From the NCBI RefSeq assembly GCF_905171765.1, contig NC_053390.1, forward strand, positions 504,280,301 to 504,344,300: a stretch of DNA of 64,000 nt. The letters are read 5' to 3'. Position numbers and translations under genes: made by a program. Positions 61,385-64,000 of the stretch are shown piece by piece. The number at the start of each line of letters is the position of its first letter. Position 1 is the stretch's first letter. Under the pieces are notes generated by a model. It was not told the DNA's origin. It ran no database searches and saw only the letters and a list, made by a program, of their open reading frames with translations. Source of the DNA: Bufo bufo (lineage: Eukaryota > Chordata > Amphibia > Anura > Bufonidae).

Positions 61385-63150
61385 ATGTAATGATTGCGGA
61401 GACCCTCAAATGCCAGGGCAGTACAAACACCCCACAAATAACACCATTTTGGAAAGAAGACACCCCAAGGTATTCGCTGAGGGGCATATTGAGTCCATGA
61501 AAGATTGAAATTTTTGTCCCAAGTTAGCGGAAAGGGAGACTTTGTGAGAACAAAATCAAAAAAATCAATTTCCGCTAACTTGTGCCAAAATTTTTTTTTT
61601 TCAATGAACTCGCCATGCCCCTCATTGAATACCTTGGGGTGTCTTCTTTCCAAAATGGGGTCACATGTGGGGTATTTATACTGCCCTGGCATTTTAGGGG
61701 CCCCAAAGCGTGAGAAGAAGTCTGGTATCCAAATGTCTAAAAATGCCCTCCTAAAAGGAATTTGGGCCCCTTTGCCCACCTAGGCTGCAAAAAAGTGTCA
61801 CACATGTGGTATCTCCGTATTCAGTAGAAGTTGGTGAATGTGTTTTGGGGTGTCATTTTACATATACCCATGCTGGGTGAGATAAATATCTTGGTCAAAT
61901 GCCAACTTTGTATAAAAAAAATGGGAAAAGTTGTCTTTTGCCAAGATATTTCTCTCACCCAGCATGGGTATATGTAAAATGACACCCCAAAACACATTCC
62001 CCAACTTCTACTGAATACGGAGATACCAGATGTGTGACACTTTTTTGCAGCCTAGGTGGGCAAAGGGGCCCATATTCCAAAGAGCACCTTTCGGATTTCA
62101 CTCGTCATTTTTTACAGAATTTGATTTCAAACTCCTTACCACACATTTGGGCCCCTAGAATGCCAGGGCAGTATAACTACCCCACAAGTGACCCCATTTT
62201 GGAAAGAAGAGACCCCAAGGTATTCGCTGATGGGCATGGCGAGTTCATGGAAGTTTTTATTTTTTGTCACAAGTTAGTGGAATATGAGACTTTGTATGAA
62301 AAAAAAAAAAAATAAATAAAAATCATCATTTTCCACTAACTTGTGACAAAAAATAAAAAATTCTAGGAACTCGCCATACCCCTCACGGAATACCTTGGGG
62401 TGTCTTCTTTCCAAAATGGGGTCACTTGTGGGGTAGTTATACTGCCCTGGCATTCTAGGGGCCCAAATGTGTGGTAAGGAGTTTGAAATCAAATTCTGTA
62501 AAAAATGACGAGTGAAATCCGAAAGGTGCTCTTTGGAATATGGGCCCCTTTGCCCACCTAGGCTGCAAAAAAGTGTCACACATCTGGTATCTCCGTATTC
62601 AGTAGAAGTTGGGGAATGTGTTTTGGGGTGTCATTTTACATATACCCATGCTGGGTGAGAGAAATATCTTGGCAAAAGACAACTTTTCCCATTTTTTTAT
62701 ACAAAGTTGGCATTTGACCAAGATATTTCTCTCACCCAGCATGGGTATATGTAAAAAGACACCCCAAAACACATTCCCCAACTTCTAATGAATACGGAGA
62801 TACCAGATGTGTGACACTTTTTTGCAGCCTAGGTGGGCAAAGGGGCCCATATTCCAAAGAGCACCTTTCGGATTTCACTCGTCATTTTTTACAGAATTTG
62901 ATTTCAAACTCCTTACCACACATTTGGGCCCCTAGAATGCCAGGGCAGTATAACTACCCCACAAGTGACCCCATTTTGGAAAGAAGAGACCCCAAGGTAT
63001 TCGCTGATGGGCATAGTGAGTTCATAGAACTTTTTATTTTTTGTCACAAGTTAGTGGAATATGAGACTTTGTAAGAAAAAAAAAAAAATCATCATTTTCC
63101 GCTAACTTGTGACAAAAAATAAAAAGTTCTATGAACTCACTATGCCCATC
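61385..63150. repeat. alternating inverted array in piggyBac-A copy 2
   Basis: Orientation flips near 61553, 61910, 62300, 62690 and 63085, about 385 bp apart for the last intervals. It has the same landmarks as in copy 1 (ACCTTGGGGTGTCTTCTTTC, CCCACCTAGGCTGCAAAAAA, ATACCCATGCTGGGTGAGA). It has two fewer flips than copy 1. Confidence 0.92.
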
Positions 63151-63689
63151 AGCGAATACCTTAGGGTGTGTACTTTCCGAAATGGGGTCATTTGTGGGGT
63201 GTTTGTACTGTCTGGGCATTGTAGAACCTCAGGAAACATGACAGGTGCTCAGAAAGTCAGAGCTGCTTCAAAAAGCGGAAATTCACATTTTTGTACCATA
63301 GTTTGTAAACGCTATAACTTTTACCCAAACCATTTTTTTTTTACCCAAACATTTTTTTTTTATCAAAGACATGTAGAACTATAAATTTAGAGCAAAATTT
63401 ATATATGGATGTCGTTTTTTTTGCAAAATTTTACAACTGAAAGTGAAAAATGTCATTTTTTTGCAAAAAAATCGTTAAATTTCGATTAATAACAAAAAAA
63501 GTAAAAATGTCAGCAGCAATTAAATGCCACCAAATGAAAGCTCTATTAGTGAGAAGAAAAGGAGGTAAAATTCATTTGGGTGGTAAGTTGCATGACCGAG
63601 CAATAAACGGTGAAAGTAGTGTAGGTCAGAAGTGTAAAAAGTGGCCTGGTCTTTCAGGGTGTTTAAGCACTGGGGGCTGAGGTGGTTAA

Positions 63690-63983
63690 GGGCTCTTTCA
63701 CGCGAGTGGATGCAGTGCGTGGAATCCGATGTGTGAAAGAATGCCAAACCCCACTCCAGACAGCAGGGACACAGAGCATTAACATGATTGATAATTCTCT
63801 GATCTTTGTACTACAAAATCACTGTGACAATTGTATCTCACTGATTTTGTAGTAAGAAGATCAGAGAGGCATGGAGCATTGTCAGTCATGTTACTGCTCC
63901 GTGTCTCTGCTGTCCGGAGTGAGGTTTGGCGGTCTTTCACACAGTGGATTCCATGCACGGCATCTGCTCGTGTGAAAGAGCCC
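63690..63983. mobile_element. palindromic MITE abutting piggyBac-A copy 2
   Basis: TAA lies at 63687-63689 (the last bases of the piggyBac TTAA) and 63984-63986. The ends GGGCTCTTTCACGCGAG and, inverted, GGGCTCTTTCACACGAGC bound arms sharing GGAATCC, CACTCC, CAGCAG and CATGATTGA-like blocks around a centre near 63835. Confidence 0.85.
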
Positions 63984-64000
63984 TAACAGTACCTGATCAT

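Larger units (their letters stand above)
57669..63685 (+). mobile_element. piggyBac-A copy 2, both ends present
   Basis: TTAA lies at 57665-57668 and 63686-63689. The ends share CCACCTC (left CCACCTCCGGACCG, right inverted CCACCTCAGCCCCC). It has the same internal order as copy 1: subterminal hairpins (57760-57800 and 57890-57985), a transposase region, a 0.8-kb non-coding stretch, then the alternating inverted array. It lacks the hAT insertion. The transposase is frameshifted. Confidence 0.95.

Overview
This is vertebrate nuclear DNA, most likely from an anuran amphibian (frog or toad). Two things point there. One ordinary vertebrate gene is present: the spliced ribosomal protein gene RPL36, a 5' exon near 48.04 kb plus three coding exons, 105 codons in total. 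Nearly everything else is layered DNA transposons (piggyBac, Tc1/mariner, hAT, PIF/Harbinger), a Penelope-like retroelement, an L1-type fragment, large palindromes, minisatellites and one 8-kb satellite. The species cannot be read from the sequence.

Layout. 0.45-3.5 kb: nested foldback elements around a large palindrome carrying two hammerhead-like motifs. 3.84-7.56 kb: a G-rich minisatellite. 7.8-8.25 kb: a MITE. 8.38-12.22 kb: a degenerate DD34E Tc1 element with an hAT element inside it, which itself contains a minisatellite. 12.29-28.6 kb: a nest in which sequence of one piggyBac family (B) flanks a Penelope-like element (minus strand). That element was entered by an intact DD37E Tc1-like element (16.28-17.84 kb) and by piggyBac-A copy 1 (18.62-26.20 kb, intact 650-aa transposase). 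Copy 1 was in turn entered by another hAT element (21.44-22.79 kb). 28.8-36.8 kb: a 110-bp satellite with higher-order repeat structure.

37.80-45.51 kb: a decayed PIF/Harbinger element with a three-exon MADF protein gene, an opposed transposase pseudogene, and a 1.7-kb palindrome in one intron. 45.73-47.79 kb: a non-autonomous hAT element. 48.0-56.0 kb: RPL36, whose introns hold several MITEs. 56.5-57.66 kb: a piggyBac-A terminus and an L1-type endonuclease fragment. 57.67-63.69 kb: piggyBac-A copy 2, with both ends but a broken transposase, followed by a MITE.

Relations between parts. piggyBac copy 1 keeps an intact transposase but has lost one end; copy 2 keeps both ends but has a broken transposase, and it also preserves the empty site of the hAT element found in copy 1. 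The Harbinger element has the same ends and TTA/TAA target duplications as four small MITEs in the window. Target-site duplications were read directly for most elements, so much of the insertion order can be reconstructed.
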